From Candidatus Omnitrophota bacterium (GTDB lineage: Bacteria; Omnitrophota; Gorgyraeia; Duberdicusellales; 4484-171): DNA of 36,506 nucleotides. Each line of letters starts with the position of its first letter. The stretch's first letter is position 1. The position numbers and the translations under genes are program-made. The stretch lies in NCBI GenBank assembly GCA_018826075.1, contig JAHKAJ010000014.1, positions 84,066 through 120,571 of the forward strand, written 5' to 3'. This document shows positions 23,463 through 31,976 of the stretch, piece after piece. Below the pieces are notes generated by a model. The model was not told where the DNA came from. It did no database searches and saw only the letters and a program-made list of their open reading frames with translations.

Positions 23463-23708
23463 CTAAGCCGATTTTGCGATTAACTGTTTTTTTCTGGCCC
23501 GCGGCCAGCCTTTGATCTGGGCTTCCCGCTTCTGGGCTAAAGACCGGTCGGGCTGGGACTCTGAATAAACCAGTTTTACCGGAAGGCGAAACCGGGTATA
23601 AACTGCTCCCTTTTTAGAGTTGTGTTCTTTTAGCCGCCGTTTAAGGTCATTGGTAGAACCGGTATACAAAGTATTATCGAAGCATTTCAATATATAGACG
23701 TACCACAT
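23463..23708 (-). CDS. GIY-YIG nuclease domain protein (UPF0213-like)
   Basis: The 81-residue protein is a single GIY-YIG domain of the YhbQ type. It starts W-Y-V-Y-I-L-K-C (the GIY-like strand), then T-L-Y-T-G-S-T-N-D-L (YIG-like), R-R-L-K-E-H-N and a late catalytic Glu in K-R-E-A-Q-I-K-G-W. Such small proteins act on DNA ends or repair substrates; the true role is unclear. Confidence 0.9.
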   Translation of the reverse strand: MWYVYILKCFDNTLYTGSTNDLKRRLKEHNSKKGAVYTRFRLPVKLVYSESQPDRSLAQKREAQIKGWPRARKKQLIAKSA

Positions 23709-23740
23709 TTGACAATTTTATCACAAATAAAAAATCCCAA

Positions 23741-24391
23741 TCAAACGATATACCCTTCGATCTTATTTATAAGTTTACCGATATCGTAAGCAATGATTTC
23801 CGGAAGAACCGAAAGAGTTTCAATGTCACGCTTAAACTTCTTTAATTCAGAGATAAACCTCTCTATAGCCACCCTGCCGGAACGGGTTCTTGCTTCTTCT
23901 GGATCTAAGTCCTTGCGTCTTTGCCTTATTAACTGGGTAAGATCTTTTTTGACCTCAGCAGGGTCTTTGTCTCTGTCTAGCAAATCAGACTTTACTTTTC
24001 GATAATCGTCATCACCTAAGGTTTTACGTGCCCGCTGCAAAGTAGCGATCGTCTCAAAGCTTGGCGTTGCCTTATAGGGTTTATCCTCACTGCGGGAATC
24101 CTGCAAATATAACGGTTCCTCTTTCTCAAGAAATTGGTATGAACGAATAAGCTTCATCGCGGTATGTTTGCGAACATGCACTTCTTTTTCGCTAAATTGA
24201 TCAAACCGGTCATATCCCCAATTGCGGTATAGTTTTTTATCCCAAACCAGATACAAGACCTTGGCAAGATTTCTCCAGGAATTTTTGAAATCCCGGGTTG
24301 CTTTCACCACCTGTTCTCTTACTGCATCCGCATCCAGGCTTGATAGATTATCAATCTGGTCATTTTTTAGTTGATATACTTCTGGTTCCAT
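23741..24391 (-). CDS. Helical protein of unknown function (216 residues)
   Basis: The protein is highly charged and predicted to be almost fully helical. A segment at about 30-90 (F-K-N-S-W-R-N-L-A-K-V-L...W-G-Y-D-R-F-D-Q-F...H-V-R-K-H-T-A-M-K-L-I-R-S-Y) looks like a helix-turn-helix-type module, similar in feel to plasmid or phage ParB-like host-factor domains. The C-terminal half (about 130-216) looks like coiled coil, with R-Q-R-R-K-D-L-D-P-E-E-A-R. GGAGG lies nine bases before the ATG, and a TATAAT (24478-24473) with no clear -35 box lies further up. I do not recognise the family; a DNA-binding role is only a guess. Confidence 0.7.
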   Translation of the reverse strand: MEPEVYQLKNDQIDNLSSLDADAVREQVVKATRDFKNSWRNLAKVLYLVWDKKLYRNWGYDRFDQFSEKEVHVRKHTAMKLIRSYQFLEKEEPLYLQDSRSEDKPYKATPSFETIATLQRARKTLGDDDYRKVKSDLLDRDKDPAEVKKDLTQLIRQRRKDLDPEEARTRSGRVAIERFISELKKFKRDIETLSVLPEIIAYDIGKLINKIEGYIV

Positions 24392-24491
24392 AGATCATTA
24401 CCTCCAATTTATTTTCGGTTTTCGAATTATCTAGCGCTCTCCAAACCAATGATTTTACTTTTCCGCCCGGATATTATAACAAAAGGCTTCT

Positions 24492-26903
24492 CTAATCGAC
24501 TTCGGGTGGGGAGTTGCGGAATTCCTGGTCATCTTTATAGCTGTTGATTATCCGGCTGACTTCAAGGGAAGGCTTTTCTTGCTCAAGCTGGCCAAGGCCA
24601 AAATCAGCAATCGCATAATGCATTTTAATAATGTGAAAACAAAGCCGGCTGATCAACTCATCGGGAATTTCTCGATCAGCTAAAACATTGATCAGGCGTT
24701 GCAAGAAAGACTTTTGCTGAACTGCTGCGGCAGCCTCAGATGTTTCTACGATTATCTTTACCGTTTTTATATCAGCGTGGGTTTGCATACTTTTAAGGAT
24801 TATTGCTGCCTGGTATTTTTCAAAAAGTACTGTGTAGTCAGTGAGAGTAGAACCGTCAATGCGCGTAAACTCGGCTAAAAATTCCTGCCACTGCCGGCTG
24901 GCAGCGCTCTCAGCCATATACTGTACCAAGTTGACTATCTCTCTTCGTTTTACCAATCGCTTAGCCTGATTTTGGACGGTAAAAAACTCGACTACTTTGG
25001 TAAAAGCCCCTTGCGAAAGGTTCTGCGAATAGCCCCAACTGCGTAAACCACCAAGACTTTTTAAAAACTCTTCACCCTGTTTTTCAAGGAGTTGGCTTAA
25101 GGCTTCCCGAAGCCGGGGTTCATCACTATCGCCCAAATGCGGCGATACAGCTTTAGCTGAAGATAATTTTTTTATTACTGACTCCTGATTAGTAAAAAAC
25201 CATTTTATAAAGGCTGCCTTATCCTCTAAGGCCTCAAGCCGGCCGGAAAAAGGAGTGTAACCATAATCGAGGGCCTGCTGAGCAGCTTTAAAATTCTTAA
25301 GCAGATAGATCAGGGCTTTTGGGTCTTGGGAATTATTATTTCCCAAAGAATTTACCAATAATCGTAAATCATCAGTAATCAAAATTTCCGAAGCATCTTC
25401 GGGCCGGGTCAAAAGGCCTGTCAGGATCTGCACGAATCTTTTATCTTCAACTATCAGGCGCGGATAGACCTGGTTAAACAGCTCCTGGCTGCGGCCGAAA
25501 ACTTTATAAAGCAGGGAAAAATCAATAACACTGTCTTTGACTCTCTTTAAGTGATCACGAAAACCAGTATGATTAAGCATCAAGATCAAATCCGCAGACT
25601 TCTCTTTCATCAGCAACCGGAGTAAATTTGGGTCATCAACTATAGCCGGAGTTATATCAAGAGAAGATACTAACTCCTTATCCCAGCCAAAACAACAAGC
25701 CTGACTCCAGAGCCCGATGAACTGCTTTGTTTTTAAGGAATTTAGCAGACGCTCCGAACTGCTTTCAGCCAAAAACAATTTGAGATATTTAGCGATCATT
25801 TGGGAGCTGTCCGGCCGGCCGGATAAATCTTTCAACAGGCTGATTAGTGAAGAACGGATATTTTTGGCTGATTTAAGGAGATTGACATAAGCCCGATAAT
25901 CTCCGGATTGGTTATACTTAAGGAATTCTTGAACCTTTAGCTGGCTAAAAATTTTATAAGCCGGAAGGTTCAACTTTGAATCTAAGGACACGTTTTGGCG
26001 AAAAAGCTGCAGAGCCAGCGGCGCATAAAGCCTAAGCTCAAAGGTTTTACGCATCTGGTTTAAATAATCTATTTTTTTCTGCTTTAGCTTATCATATGCG
26101 CGCTTATCCATCAGAGCCGCAAATACACCGCCTAAAGAATCTTTGGGAAAATCCTCACCCAGAGCTGCCTCGATTTCCCGCTCAATTGACTGATCAGTAA
26201 ATTCTCCCAAAAAAAGATTGCTTAAGTCAAAATAAAGCGAATAAAGCAGTAAGCTTGCCACTCTGATTTTAGGAATGATGTTTTTTTCATAGGCAGTGAT
26301 TTCTCCGGCAAGGGTCTTTTCGCCGGTTTGGCCGATATAGCCGGCAGCAGTCCGGGTGTCTTTGGCCAAAAGAGACACGGTTTCAACGATTCCCCGCAGG
26401 TCATCGCTAAAAGTCTGGCTTTTTTTGGAAGCGGCTATTGCGGCAAAATAGCGATAAGCCGGTAAATCATGAAAGGAATCCAGGCCGTTGATGAGTATCG
26501 ACTCAAGGATCTGCAAAACCGCATCTCTTTTAACCTGGGAAACACCAGAGCCTTCGATTTTAGTGCGGATTTCTTTTAACTCGGCAGTTACAAAAAAATA
26601 TCCGGCAGAATCATGCTCAATCGGCAAGAAATCTTGAAAACGTTCGATGACCTTGGGGTGCATGATCGCGTAGGTAACCCGGTAAAGGATCGACTTAAGC
26701 AGCTCATCAAAAGCCGGCCGTTTAAGGGCTATTAACTTTGGCAGGCGGTCATAGAATTTATTAACTGCATCTACCAAGCCTTCTAATTCAATAAGCTTAA
26801 GCAGGGCAAGTGAAAATTGCCGGGGTGAATGTTTATCGCTGCGGCCTTTGAATAAATTCAACATGTTGAGGGTAATTTTACCGCTTTTAGGCGCTGTCGG
26901 CAA
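24492..26903 (-). CDS. Large all-helical protein, unknown function (803 residues)
   Basis: This is the largest gene of the window. The protein has no signal peptide, membrane segment, cysteine cluster or known catalytic motif that I can see. It looks like a long array of helices, comparable to HEAT/ARM-like or tetratricopeptide-like scaffolds, with many L-x-x-L-L pairs. The start at 26903 is a TTG; an ATG at 26864 is an alternative, and neither has a good Shine-Dalgarno sequence. A terminator ends the CBS gene only about 20 bases upstream, so the promoter of this gene must overlap the terminator region. The following gene on the strand, the 216-residue helical unknown, is about 100 bases away. 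Confidence 0.8.
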   Translation of the reverse strand: MPTAPKSGKITLNMLNLFKGRSDKHSPRQFSLALLKLIELEGLVDAVNKFYDRLPKLIALKRPAFDELLKSILYRVTYAIMHPKVIERFQDFLPIEHDSAGYFFVTAELKEIRTKIEGSGVSQVKRDAVLQILESILINGLDSFHDLPAYRYFAAIAASKKSQTFSDDLRGIVETVSLLAKDTRTAAGYIGQTGEKTLAGEITAYEKNIIPKIRVASLLLYSLYFDLSNLFLGEFTDQSIEREIEAALGEDFPKDSLGGVFAALMDKRAYDKLKQKKIDYLNQMRKTFELRLYAPLALQLFRQNVSLDSKLNLPAYKIFSQLKVQEFLKYNQSGDYRAYVNLLKSAKNIRSSLISLLKDLSGRPDSSQMIAKYLKLFLAESSSERLLNSLKTKQFIGLWSQACCFGWDKELVSSLDITPAIVDDPNLLRLLMKEKSADLILMLNHTGFRDHLKRVKDSVIDFSLLYKVFGRSQELFNQVYPRLIVEDKRFVQILTGLLTRPEDASEILITDDLRLLVNSLGNNNSQDPKALIYLLKNFKAAQQALDYGYTPFSGRLEALEDKAAFIKWFFTNQESVIKKLSSAKAVSPHLGDSDEPRLREALSQLLEKQGEEFLKSLGGLRSWGYSQNLSQGAFTKVVEFFTVQNQAKRLVKRREIVNLVQYMAESAASRQWQEFLAEFTRIDGSTLTDYTVLFEKYQAAIILKSMQTHADIKTVKIIVETSEAAAAVQQKSFLQRLINVLADREIPDELISRLCFHIIKMHYAIADFGLGQLEQEKPSLEVSRIINSYKDDQEFRNSPPEVD

Positions 26904-26921
26904 GAATAATGCTTAAACAGC

Positions 26922-26956
26922 ATAAAAAAGTCCTGCAGCTTTTTACTGCAGGACTT
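26922..26956 (-). terminator. Intrinsic terminator of the CBS-domain gene
   Basis: An 11-base perfect stem, AAGTCCTGCAG (26928-26938) with CTGCAGGACTT (26946-26956), encloses a 7-base loop. On the minus strand it runs into six T. It lies just behind the stop of the 26981-27433 gene. Confidence 0.9.
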
Positions 26957-26980
26957 AAGGGGTGGCTATACCTGCAAAAG

Positions 26981-27433
26981 TCAGGCCTTTTCTTTGGCGA
27001 TAGCACGAACTATATCTTTCTTGGTGATCACGCCTACTAACTTATTTTTATCTACTACCGGTAAATAATAGGACTCTTTTTCAATCATCAAAGTAGCAGC
27101 ACTCTCTATTTCTCTGTTGGAATCAATAGTAACTACGTCTTTTTCCATGATCCTAGATACTTTTTTTGCGGTGATCTTTTTTATTTCTTCATTGTATCGC
27201 TTAGTCCCCAAGGTGAGAAACCCGAGAGAAAGATTGATAAAGGTCGGCAGATGTACCTTTTTATCATGGAAGATCAGGCCTTCTTCCTTCACTACTCCCA
27301 ATAATTTTCCGTTCTTATCTACCACTGGAGCGCCGCTGATGTTTTTTTTCATAAATAATTCTGCTAATTTATGAATATCCATTTCCGGGCTGACCGTAAT
27401 AACTTTTTTTGTCATTATATCTTTTATCAACAT
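26981..27433 (-). CDS. Two-CBS-domain protein
   Basis: The 150-residue protein is made of a tandem CBS pair (about 1-65 and 90-145), with I-M-T-K-K-V-I-T-V-S at the first and I-M-E-K-D-V-V-T-I-D at the second start, and the hallmark G-V-I-T-K-K-D-I-V near the end. CBS pairs bind adenine nucleotides and act as energy-state sensors, usually controlling a partner. The partner is not obvious here. The gene has its own terminator downstream and a strong AAGGAGGG before the ATG, so it is probably monocistronic. Confidence 0.92.
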   Translation of the reverse strand: MLIKDIMTKKVITVSPEMDIHKLAELFMKKNISGAPVVDKNGKLLGVVKEEGLIFHDKKVHLPTFINLSLGFLTLGTKRYNEEIKKITAKKVSRIMEKDVVTIDSNREIESAATLMIEKESYYLPVVDKNKLVGVITKKDIVRAIAKEKA

Positions 27434-27452
27434 AGTCCCTCCTTATATTGCA

Positions 27453-27481
27453 ATTATATCACTTCCCTTTTAAAATAGTAA
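27453..27481 (-). promoter_or_regulatory. Candidate promoter of the CBS-domain gene
   Basis: On the minus strand TTACTA (27481-27476), 17 bases, then a perfect TATAAT (27458-27453) precede the CBS gene by about 20 bases. The -35 box is weak. Confidence 0.45.
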
Positions 27482-27484
27482 GAT

Positions 27485-27508
27485 AAAAACAATTTGTTGG
27501 GAAGCTTT
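27485..27508. repeat. Second copy of the left edge of the nested palindrome
   Basis: AAAAACAATTTG followed by TTGGGAAGCTTT matches 19287-19310 at 22 of 24 positions. It lies between the CBS and flavodoxin genes. No full second palindrome is visible here. Confidence 0.4.
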
Positions 27509-27530
27509 AAATAACCCCTGTTTTATGAAA

Positions 27531-28010
27531 TTACGAAATACTTTTGCGAATTTCGGCGGTTATAAATTCCGGTTTATTGGCCTTGGACTGCTGGATAGAA
27601 AATCTTTTAAAACTCACTGCGCCTTTAGCCGATAAGATCTTCTGCATATAATCAAGACAGCGCTCTTTGCCGGTGCCTGAGCCATAGGTGCTGAATAAAA
27701 CTATCGCTTTAGCGGAAATACCCAAACATTTATCCAGATAGGTATTCAAAGCCGGAGCCGGAGCAAAAGCCCAAACCGGAGTGCCAAAACAGACCAAATC
27801 ATATTGCGACAAGTCCAGGTTAGCTTCTCCGATCTTAGCTCGTTTATGCCTGAAAGCCCGCTGACACTGGCCAAGAAATGATTTTGACTCATCCAAAGCC
27901 ACAAGTTCTAACTCCTCGGCCTGGCCTTTTTCCTTCAGGATTTCAACCAGCACACTTGCCACTTTCTTGGTATTTCCGCTATAAGAATAGTAAACGACTA
28001 ACGACTTCAT
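27531..28010 (-). CDS. Flavodoxin family protein
   Basis: The 159-residue protein binds FMN: the phosphate loop is S-Y-S-G-N-T-K at about 9-15, and F-G-T-P-V-W-A-F (near 75) and F-S-T-Y-G-S-G-T-G-K (near 106) are the other two FMN contacts. The family includes NAD(P)H-quinone reductases and electron carriers in the cytoplasm. It begins 11 bases after the EF-Tu-domain-2 gene and is likely co-transcribed with it. Confidence 0.9.
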   Translation of the reverse strand: MKSLVVYYSYSGNTKKVASVLVEILKEKGQAEELELVALDESKSFLGQCQRAFRHKRAKIGEANLDLSQYDLVCFGTPVWAFAPAPALNTYLDKCLGISAKAIVLFSTYGSGTGKERCLDYMQKILSAKGAVSFKRFSIQQSKANKPEFITAEIRKSIS

Positions 28011-28021
28011 ATATTAGTATT

Positions 28022-28276
28022 TTAAACCACCACCTTGTATACTTTATCGCTGGCATGAACCGGTTGAGACACTTTTATGCCTACCTTATCCCCGGCTTTG
28101 GCTTCAGTAACATTATCAAACTCTATCCGCATCGACTCGATTGTTTGAGAAAAATCAGCCTGTTTGCCTTTGAAATGAATAGTATCTCCTACTTTAAGTG
28201 CGCCGCTTAACTTAATGATCCCCACCGAAATCTTGCTAAAAAAATGGTCGACTACTCCGATCTCTTGCTCCTCCAT
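28022..28276 (-). CDS. EF-Tu domain 2-like small protein
   Basis: The 84-residue protein is a lone beta-barrel of the translation-factor domain 2 type: E-I-G-V-V-D-H-F-F...V-G-I-I-K-L...L-K-V-G-D-T-I-H-F-K-G and A-G-D-K-V-G-I-K-V. There is no GTPase domain. Such proteins exist in many bacteria, sometimes as the tail of U32 peptidases. The role is unknown. A strong AAGGAGG precedes the ATG. Confidence 0.85.
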   Translation of the reverse strand: MEEQEIGVVDHFFSKISVGIIKLSGALKVGDTIHFKGKQADFSQTIESMRIEFDNVTEAKAGDKVGIKVSQPVHASDKVYKVVV

Positions 28277-28363
28277 ATCTAACCTCCTTTTTTATTATTA
28301 TATCATAAAAAACAAAATCCTCGGCAACATCTCCCGTCACGGAGGTCTTTTAACGTAATTAAT

Positions 28364-28429
28364 GGGACTGTGACCACTTTATTCAAACCCGACCCCTAAA
28401 TTATGTCAAAGAATTAACTATACTGTCCC
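28364..28429. repeat. REP-like sequence bounded by GGGACWGT ends
   Basis: The left end GGGACTGTG (28364-28372) and right end ACTGTCCC (28422-28429) face each other as imperfect inverted repeats. Between them is a run GACCCCTAAATTATGTC. It fills most of the gap between the GuaA-like and EF-Tu-domain-2 genes. The GGGACAG word is typical of REP-like families spread by RAYT transposases, but no transposase is in the window. Confidence 0.5.
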
Positions 28430-28451
28430 GGGAATTCTTGGGAATTATTGA

Positions 28452-29420
28452 CTAGATAGCTTCCATGGTTGAAGGCGGTTTAGAAGCTATATTGTAAGTC
28501 ACACTTACTACCCCCGGCACCTGACTGAGCATGCGGCCGGATAATTTTTTAAGGGTTTCATAGGAAAGTTCTGTCGGGGTGGCTTTACGGGCATCGACAC
28601 TGTCCCAACACCTTATCTCGATCTGCAAGCCAAAATCTCTTTTTCCCTCCCGCATGCCGGTAACCCGATCATTGTGTAAAATAGCCATGTATTGAAAAGC
28701 TTTTGTAAAAGAAAGCTCTTCCTCGACGATTCTAGTGGCAATTCTTACTGTATTGATCTTTTCCGGGGTTACTTCACCGATTACCCTGGCTGAAAGCGCC
28801 GGGCCGGGAAAAGGCATCCGGTTGAATATCGACTCCGGTAAACTTAAAGCTTCGGCAACCTTTCTTACGCCGTCCTTGCGTAATTGGATCAGCGGCTCAA
28901 TGATCTTGTAGCCAAAGGTGCTTTGCGGATCTATTCCCAGCTGTTCAAATACATTATGCTGACGTTTTATCCCGGCAACGGTTTCATCTACGTCGGTGAG
29001 GATCGTTCCCTGTAAAAGATGTTTGGCGCCGCTTTGGGTTACTAATCTACCGAAAACATCTTTGTAAAAAGTCTGAGTAATCGCCTCTCTTTTCTCTCCC
29101 GGATCAATCAAGCCTTTCAGTGCCCTGAAAAACTCATCCTGAGCGTTAGTTATCTCTACCTTAACTCCTAATTTCTTAAATATGTCTACTATTTTTTGCG
29201 GCTCGCCTTGGCGCATGATCCCGTTATCAATAAAATAGGTTTTAAGCCTATCACCTAAGGCCCGGTGGCCGAGCATAGTAACCGCCGAAGAATCCACGCC
29301 GCCGCTTAAAGCGTTAATAGCCGTTCCCTGGCCAACCAATGAAGATATCTCCTCAACCTTTTCTTCGATAAACTTTTTGGTGTCCATACCTTGCGCTTTT
29401 ATCTCCTGAATCTGAGCCAT
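28452..29420 (-). CDS. GMP synthase-like ATP pyrophosphatase (no glutamine amidotransferase domain)
   Basis: The 322-residue protein is the C-terminal part of GMP synthase: PP-loop S-G-G-V-D-S-S at 39-45, Q-G-T-I-L-T-D-V-D-E-T and the P-F-P-G-P-A-L-S-A-R-V-I-G-E-V-T-P-E-K dimer block. GMP synthase aminates XMP using ammonia from a GATase domain. That domain is missing here, as in archaeal two-subunit enzymes, and no partner is in the window. It also differs at two conserved places: V-D-E-T-V-A-G-I-K-R-Q-H-N-V instead of the usual S-H-H-N-V text, and a tail P-P-S-T-M-E-A-I instead of P-P-x-T-I-E-W/F-E. It may be a true GuaA-B subunit or a paralogue with another substrate. Confidence 0.8.
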   Translation of the reverse strand: MAQIQEIKAQGMDTKKFIEEKVEEISSLVGQGTAINALSGGVDSSAVTMLGHRALGDRLKTYFIDNGIMRQGEPQKIVDIFKKLGVKVEITNAQDEFFRALKGLIDPGEKREAITQTFYKDVFGRLVTQSGAKHLLQGTILTDVDETVAGIKRQHNVFEQLGIDPQSTFGYKIIEPLIQLRKDGVRKVAEALSLPESIFNRMPFPGPALSARVIGEVTPEKINTVRIATRIVEEELSFTKAFQYMAILHNDRVTGMREGKRDFGLQIEIRCWDSVDARKATPTELSYETLKKLSGRMLSQVPGVVSVTYNIASKPPSTMEAI

Positions 29421-29556
29421 ATTTTTTCCTCCTTTCCTGTTCTAATTATTATTTTACAATTCTACTGCTATTATCCCCTATCGGCAAGAATGAAAAAGAA
29501 GACTGGTTTACGAAGCAAAAACAATCTTGGAATGATAAAGTACGGTTGGAGTTAAG

Positions 29557-30747
29557 CTAATCCGATGATTTGAAATACCGGTCAAGTTTTATCTCTGTCC
29601 AATCCTGAAAATCAGGGACCTTGATCCATAATCTATTACTATCCGGTTCAACGATCACCTGATAGGCTGTTCTTTCAGGCCAGGTAGCACCTCGGTCATA
29701 AAACGACCTATCCATTATCCGCATCATCTTATCCGGAGTAATGCTGCCTTTGTATTGATCAGCCAGGGCAAGCAGATTATCTCTTCTTTGAACTGTCTTG
29801 TCATCGCTGTCATCCGGAGCAATAAGCCCCCAGGCAGGATCGATGAAATGATTGGTCGCCACCAGAATACCCGGAGCAACCCCTTCTCTTTTCTTTGTGT
29901 CAGTAACCGATAATTCATAAGAATAAGCCGCTTCCTTGTCTGCTGCCTGCAGGATAAAAGCATAATTAGAGCGCAGAGTATTCATGGCCGCGTCAAATTC
30001 TTTAAAGCCGGTATAATCCAGAAGAGAATTTACAGCCTCTACCGGAAGAATCAGCCGGTCATCGACAATAACATTCCCGCCCGATTTTACCCCCTCGTTA
30101 ATTTCAAAAAATATCCCGTTTTTGTTTATCCCGGTAAAAGAAGTGACTTCACCGGGATAGCAGATAACCGCAACCGGGATATCGTCGATGGGATTGTATA
30201 TCACCACATTTAAAAAAGAAGAAAAATCCTTAAACTCAACGCTGGAATCGTAATTTCTTCCCAATAAAAGGGGCTGGCCGCCGGTATATTGGCCCCAGGC
30301 GGCAATAGCCGAACACTCACCAGCCTCTGCCTGTATAAACTGTATAGCCAATATCTGTTCAAGTATCAGTATCTTTTCAAGCGGCATCCCCGAAGCCTGG
30401 CTGAGGCCTGTCATCAGGGCCTTGAATCTTTCGGGATAAAACCCGGCTGCTTCTTCGGAAAAACCTTTTATCAACTCATAACTAATTCCCAAACGTTCAA
30501 TGTAGTGTTTTTCTATGGCCAGATCATAAAATTTATCGATCTTTTGTTTCAATAACCCCCCGTATTGCCTTCCCATCTGATGGTAGCTTCCGTTAAGCTC
30601 AAGCAGGTCTATTCCGCCGGCCTGATATAATTTACCGCCCTCGAATTCCTTAACCAACTTGATATCGGCTTCCTGGCCAAAAGCCCGGCCGGAAAAAAGG
30701 CCCACCAATAAAAGCAGGTTAATAATCGGGATTAAAAATGGCTTCAT
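29557..30747 (-). CDS. C45-type autoproteolytic acyltransferase/hydrolase (AAT family), exported
   Basis: The 396-residue protein has a signal peptide (hydrophobic core at about 4-18, cleavage near R-A-F-G-Q). The mature part fits the Ntn-hydrolase C45 family (acyl-CoA:6-aminopenicillanic acid acyltransferase): the candidate nucleophile is Cys145 in G-E-C-S-A-I-A-A-W, which should become the N-terminus after self-cleavage, and L-L-G-R-N-Y-D is the conserved Arg-Asn-Tyr-Asp segment. F-T-G-I-N-K-N-G and A-T-N-H-F are further family marks. It should act on amides or acyl groups outside the cytoplasm. AGGAG lies before the ATG. Confidence 0.85.
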   Translation of the reverse strand: MKPFLIPIINLLLLVGLFSGRAFGQEADIKLVKEFEGGKLYQAGGIDLLELNGSYHQMGRQYGGLLKQKIDKFYDLAIEKHYIERLGISYELIKGFSEEAAGFYPERFKALMTGLSQASGMPLEKILILEQILAIQFIQAEAGECSAIAAWGQYTGGQPLLLGRNYDSSVEFKDFSSFLNVVIYNPIDDIPVAVICYPGEVTSFTGINKNGIFFEINEGVKSGGNVIVDDRLILPVEAVNSLLDYTGFKEFDAAMNTLRSNYAFILQAADKEAAYSYELSVTDTKKREGVAPGILVATNHFIDPAWGLIAPDDSDDKTVQRRDNLLALADQYKGSITPDKMMRIMDRSFYDRGATWPERTAYQVIVEPDSNRLWIKVPDFQDWTEIKLDRYFKSSD

Positions 30748-30843
30748 CTATTAAACTCCTATATCCTCACTCCAAAATAGTAAAAACTTTCTAAGAATAC
30801 ATTATAACAATGATTATTCCGAATTCAATGGCTAGGTTCGATC

Positions 30844-30951
30844 GGGGACAGAATACCTATCTCTCTTTCTTCCTGCGCCCCGCTATCTTCTTCTAACCAC
30901 CGCGTAGGTGGAGATTGATGGCATTGGTTCTATTTAAACGTGTCTGTCCCC
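30844..30951. repeat. REP-like element with GGGGACAGA inverted ends
   Basis: GGGGACAGA (30844-30852) and its exact complement TCTGTCCCC (30943-30951) bound a 108-base, pyrimidine-rich segment between the divergent C45 and radical SAM genes. The right end lies just before the -35 box of the radical SAM promoter. Confidence 0.6.
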
Positions 30952-30980
30952 TTTACCCCCTGCTTGCCTTCATGTATAAT
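30952..30980 (+). promoter_or_regulatory. Promoter of the radical SAM gene (probably leaderless transcript)
   Basis: TTTACC (30952-30957), 17 bases, then a perfect TATAAT (30975-30980). The ATG of the next gene is at 30987, seven bases after the -10 box, exactly where transcription should start. No Shine-Dalgarno sequence is present. Confidence 0.65.
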
Positions 30981-30986
30981 ACACCG

Positions 30987-31976
30987 ATGAAAGAAAACAA
31001 GTTTAAGCCCCAAGAGATTATGTTCTCTCCTACAACTCGGTGCAATCTTCGTTGCGTGCATTGCGGTACTGAACAAACCGGAAAACCACTCCCTAAAAAA
31101 ACCGCCCTTAATTTTCTTGACGCCTGCAATAAATTCGGGATTAAACGAGTAGGCTTTACCGGTGGTGAACCATTTTATGCCCTTGACTTTCTCTGCCTGA
31201 TCTCGAAAGAAGGAGTCCGTCGTGGAATGTTTTTTGATCATATAATAACTAACGCTGTCTGGTTCAAAACCAAAAAGGAATTATACTCAGTTTTGAATCA
31301 ACTTTTCCTCTGCGGATACGACGGCAGATTCTTCGTAAGCGTTGATGCTTTTCACAACCAAGACTTACGAAAAGTCGCCTCGTTTATAAAAGTTGCGAGT
31401 CAAATCTGGACACTGCCTAATATCGTTTCGATTTCCAGCGTAAAAGGAACAAGAGAGAGAGAAACCAGGACAAAGCTTAAAAAGCTTGCCGATCTCCTCG
31501 AAGCTCGCTTTACCGGATTAACTTCTCAAAAAGCCAGCATAAGAAACAAAGATTTTCTCATCAATATCTTTTCTTTTAATCTTAGTCCTGTCGGCAAGGC
31601 GGTCCGGTTAAAAAATCCTTGGGATGGAAAGTGGTTTGAAGACGACTTCTGTAAAGGTCCCGGTCATATTTTTTTCGTACTTTCGGACCAAACGGTAAAA
31701 CCGTGCTGCGGATACGCCCACGAGGCAGATATCCTTACTATCGGCTCCATAAAACGAGATAGTCCACAACAGCTTTTGCTAAATGCTAAACAAAACCGGT
31801 TCGTCTCCACTGTTTTCGAATCTGGACTACACGCGATCAGAAAACAACTTGAATCCTCCGGGATACGTTTCCCGGGTAAAACCACAAATCATTGCTTTTT
31901 TTGTTATTATCTTACCCACCATATACCGCGACCGCTCCTCAATAGCTGTCTGGAAAAAGTACATAAAAAGTCTTAA
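30987..31976 (+). CDS. Radical SAM protein with SPASM-like cysteines
   Basis: The protein has 329 residues from the ATG at 30987. The cluster motif is C-N-L-R-C-V-H-C (C19, C23, C26), followed by G-F-T-G-G-E-P-F, the SAM-binding element. In the C-terminal third more cysteines occur (D-D-F-C-K-G-P-G, K-P-C-C-G-Y-A, H-C-F-F-C-Y-Y), consistent with a SPASM-like extra cluster. Such enzymes often modify peptides, but no precursor peptide is visible nearby. A longer frame from 30915 is possible, but the promoter position argues against it. It is one of the few plus-strand genes and lies between REP-like and dispersed repeats, so it may have been acquired. Confidence 0.85.
   Translation: MKENKFKPQEIMFSPTTRCNLRCVHCGTEQTGKPLPKKTALNFLDACNKFGIKRVGFTGGEPFYALDFLCLISKEGVRRGMFFDHIITNAVWFKTKKELYSVLNQLFLCGYDGRFFVSVDAFHNQDLRKVASFIKVASQIWTLPNIVSISSVKGTRERETRTKLKKLADLLEARFTGLTSQKASIRNKDFLINIFSFNLSPVGKAVRLKNPWDGKWFEDDFCKGPGHIFFVLSDQTVKPCCGYAHEADILTIGSIKRDSPQQLLLNAKQNRFVSTVFESGLHAIRKQLESSGIRFPGKTTNHCFFCYYLTHHIPRPLLNSCLEKVHKKS

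Noticed and set aside
30930..31241. Minus-strand 103-codon frame
   Set aside because: It is antisense to the radical SAM gene, whose cluster motif lies in the same stretch.
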